From: Bin80 sp965261255
Lineage (GTDB): Bacteria; Bacteroidota; Rhodothermia; Rhodothermales; Bin80
NCBI GenBank assembly: GCA_965261255.1
Contig: CBDHCQ010000004.1
Coordinates: 1,798,001 to 1,862,000 of the forward strand
DNA length: 64,000 bases
Direction: 5' to 3'
Position 1 is the stretch's first letter; the number at the start of each line of letters is the position of its first letter. Shown one piece after another: positions 62,656 through 64,000 of this stretch. The notes under the pieces were generated by a model that did no database searches, was not told the origin of the DNA, and saw only the letters and a program-made list of their open reading frames with translations. A program made the position numbers and the translations under genes.

Positions 62656-62937
62656 TTATCTCCCCCGTATGTCTTTTTTAGATCCGGCATGCCCACGAAA
62701 GGTTCGTGTCGGTGAAAATTCACCCAGCCGATGTCCTACCATGTTTTCGGTTACATAAACCGGAATGAACTGACGCCCATTATGCACGGCAAACGTATGG
62801 CCCACAAAGTCCGGGGTAATCATGGAAGCACGACTCCAGGTTCGGATTACCTTTTTCTTGTCCGCCTGATTGAGTTGATCCACTTTGCGTTGAAGCTTAT
62901 GGTGGACGAACGGTCCTTTTTTAAGAGATCTAGCCAT
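62656..62937 (-). CDS. rpsS: 30S ribosomal protein S19
   Basis: 93 aa. MARSLKKGPFVHHKLQRKVD, TWSRASMITPDFVGHTFAVH, NGRQFIPVYVTENMVGHRLG and EFSPTRTFRGHAG match S19. It forms a head pair with S13. It starts 2 bp after rplB. Confidence 0.97.
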   Translation of the reverse strand: MARSLKKGPFVHHKLQRKVDQLNQADKKKVIRTWSRASMITPDFVGHTFAVHNGRQFIPVYVTENMVGHRLGEFSPTRTFRGHAGSKKDIRGR

Positions 62938-62939
62938 GA

Positions 62940-63776
62940 TTACCTACGTTTCGTGCCACGCCGGCGTACAATGTACTTGTCAGAATCTGCATTTCGCTTA
63001 CGCGTTTTGAAGCCCTTAGCCGGCACACCCGAGGGAGAACGAGGATGTCCCCCACTCGCCTTGCCTTCGCCTCCCCCCATTGGATGATCCACGGGGTTCA
63101 TAGCCACCCCCCTTACCTTGGGGCGCACGCCAAGCCAGCGTCGCCGGCCCGCCTTTCCTAGATCAATGTTCATATGCTCCGGATTGCTGGTCGTACCAAT
63201 CGTTGCCCTGCACTCCGCGAGAATGCGACGAACCTCTCCACTGGGAAGCTTCAGCGTAACATACTTGCCCTCACGTGCGGTCAACTGCGCAAAGGTGCCT
63301 GCGGAACGGGCAATTTGTGCACCCTTACCCGGCTTCATTTCGATTGCGTGAACATAGGTGCCTAGCGGGATACGGCCCATGGGAAGACAGTTACCCACCT
63401 CCGGTGGCGCATCCGGTCCGTTCTGTACCGTTTGGTCGACGACAAGCTTATCCGGCGCTATCACATAACGCTTATCTCCGTCGGCGTAAACCAGCAGTGC
63501 AATCCTGGCAGATCGATTAGGATCATACTGGATACTTGCAACACGCGCAGGTACACCATCCTTGTTGCGTCGGAAGTCGATCACCCTGTAGCGTCGTTTA
63601 TGACGCCCTCCCTGATGGCGCACCATAATACGTCCCGTCGAATTACGGCCGCCATGTCGCTTAACAGAACGGAGTAACCTCTTTTCAGGTTTGCCGCCGG
63701 GGGTAATCTGATCAAAGGCAGATACCGAGCGCTGACGCTGCCCCGGCGTGACGGGATTGAGTTTACGTATAGCCAT
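62940..63776 (-). CDS. rplB: 50S ribosomal protein L2
   Basis: 278 aa. RKLNPVTPGQRQRSVSAFDQ, GGRNSTGRIMVRHQGGRHKR, RVIDFRRNKDGVPARVASIQ and RGVAMNPVDHPMGGGEGKAS, which carries the near-catalytic histidine, identify L2. Its ATG shares one base with the rplW stop (TAATG). Confidence 0.98.
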   Translation of the reverse strand: MAIRKLNPVTPGQRQRSVSAFDQITPGGKPEKRLLRSVKRHGGRNSTGRIMVRHQGGRHKRRYRVIDFRRNKDGVPARVASIQYDPNRSARIALLVYADGDKRYVIAPDKLVVDQTVQNGPDAPPEVGNCLPMGRIPLGTYVHAIEMKPGKGAQIARSAGTFAQLTAREGKYVTLKLPSGEVRRILAECRATIGTTSNPEHMNIDLGKAGRRRWLGVRPKVRGVAMNPVDHPMGGGEGKASGGHPRSPSGVPAKGFKTRKRNADSDKYIVRRRGTKRR

Positions 63777-64000
63777 TAGACACTCTCGAAGAAATCTATC
63801 TGCTCACTTCCTTTAGCCAGGGTAACGATGGCTTTCTTATAACTGGCTGTTCGACCGGATCTTACTCCCTGACGTGTTATCTGACGACGGCGCTTGCCCC
63901 GGACCCTCATCGTTCGCACTTCTTTAATCTCAGCCATCGGGAATCGCTCCTGCACAGCCTGCTTGATTTGGGTCTTGTTGGCGTTCGGATCTACAACAAA
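63776..64000 (-). CDS. rplW: 50S ribosomal protein L23 (C-terminal part, enters from right edge)
   Basis: 74 residues and the stop remain: FVVDPNANKTQIKQAVQERF, PMAEIKEVRTMRVRGKRRRQ, then GVRSGRTASYKKAIVTLAKG and EQIDFFESV. This is the L23 C-terminal half. The N-terminus lies beyond base 64000. It overlaps rplB by 1 bp. Confidence 0.93.
   Translation of the reverse strand, partial: FVVDPNANKTQIKQAVQERFPMAEIKEVRTMRVRGKRRRQITRQGVRSGRTASYKKAIVTLAKGSEQIDFFESV

Overview
The window looks like a chromosomal segment of a marine-type member of the Rhodothermota/Bacteroidota side of the FCB group. The evidence is a secreted protein with a type IX (T9SS) sorting tail of the YPNPFNP kind, a TonB-dependent receptor with an N-terminal carboxypeptidase-regulatory-like domain, DUF5916 and GWxTD-like outer-envelope proteins, zinc-free forms of S14, L36 and S4, and a standard S10/spc/alpha ribosomal order. 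No tRNA, rRNA, transposase, integrase, phage gene or CRISPR array was seen. The assignment to a lineage is inference from gene content.

Left arm (1-7 kb): the 5' half of an M28 (glutamate-carboxypeptidase-like) exopeptidase leaves the left edge. Next are a soluble protein made of two similar sensor-like halves and a tandem duplication of an AbiE-type (type IV) toxin-antitoxin operon. Both AbiE copies keep the same 17-bp gene overlap and the toxins align without gaps, but the second toxin has lost residues expected in the nucleotidyltransferase active site.

7-12.6 kb: amine/aldehyde and sulfur metabolism. A PLP decarboxylase is divergent from an aldehyde dehydrogenase, and an O-acetylhomoserine sulfhydrylase is overlapped by a CoA-binding protein.

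12.6-23.7 kb: a phosphate-flavoured cluster with ppk2, a small membrane protein, pdxH, ppk1, a TonB-dependent receptor, a T9SS-secreted beta-helix protein and a Na+/phosphate symporter. Between the divergent ppk1 and receptor genes lie four 7-bp units at exact 11-bp spacing that resemble a double Pho box. Together these suggest a phosphate-responsive uptake and polyphosphate storage module; this is the most interesting candidate system in the window.

23.9-46.4 kb: an accessory-looking region shaped by local duplication and decay. An SDR-phosphoribosyltransferase-aldo/keto reductase block was duplicated and the two copies decayed reciprocally around an orphan periplasmic-binding lipoprotein. 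Two tandem paralogues carry carboxypeptidase-regulatory-like domains. A Rieske oxygenase, an AcuI-type reductase, a TonB protein, a DUF5916-AbgT pair and a PLP aminotransferase-fold protein follow. A 1,545-bp tandem repeat then carries two signal-peptide proteins ending in TonB C-terminal domains, next to a CPBP protease and a TPR protein.

46.4-50.5 kb (minus strand): TPM-domain protein, LemA, RuvX and a Rel/SpoT alarmone enzyme. 50.7-64 kb (minus strand): rplQ back through rpoA, rpsD, rpsK, rpsM, rpmJ, infA, map, secY and the spc and S10 genes to a partial rplW at the right edge, in conventional order with short gaps or 1-8 bp overlaps.
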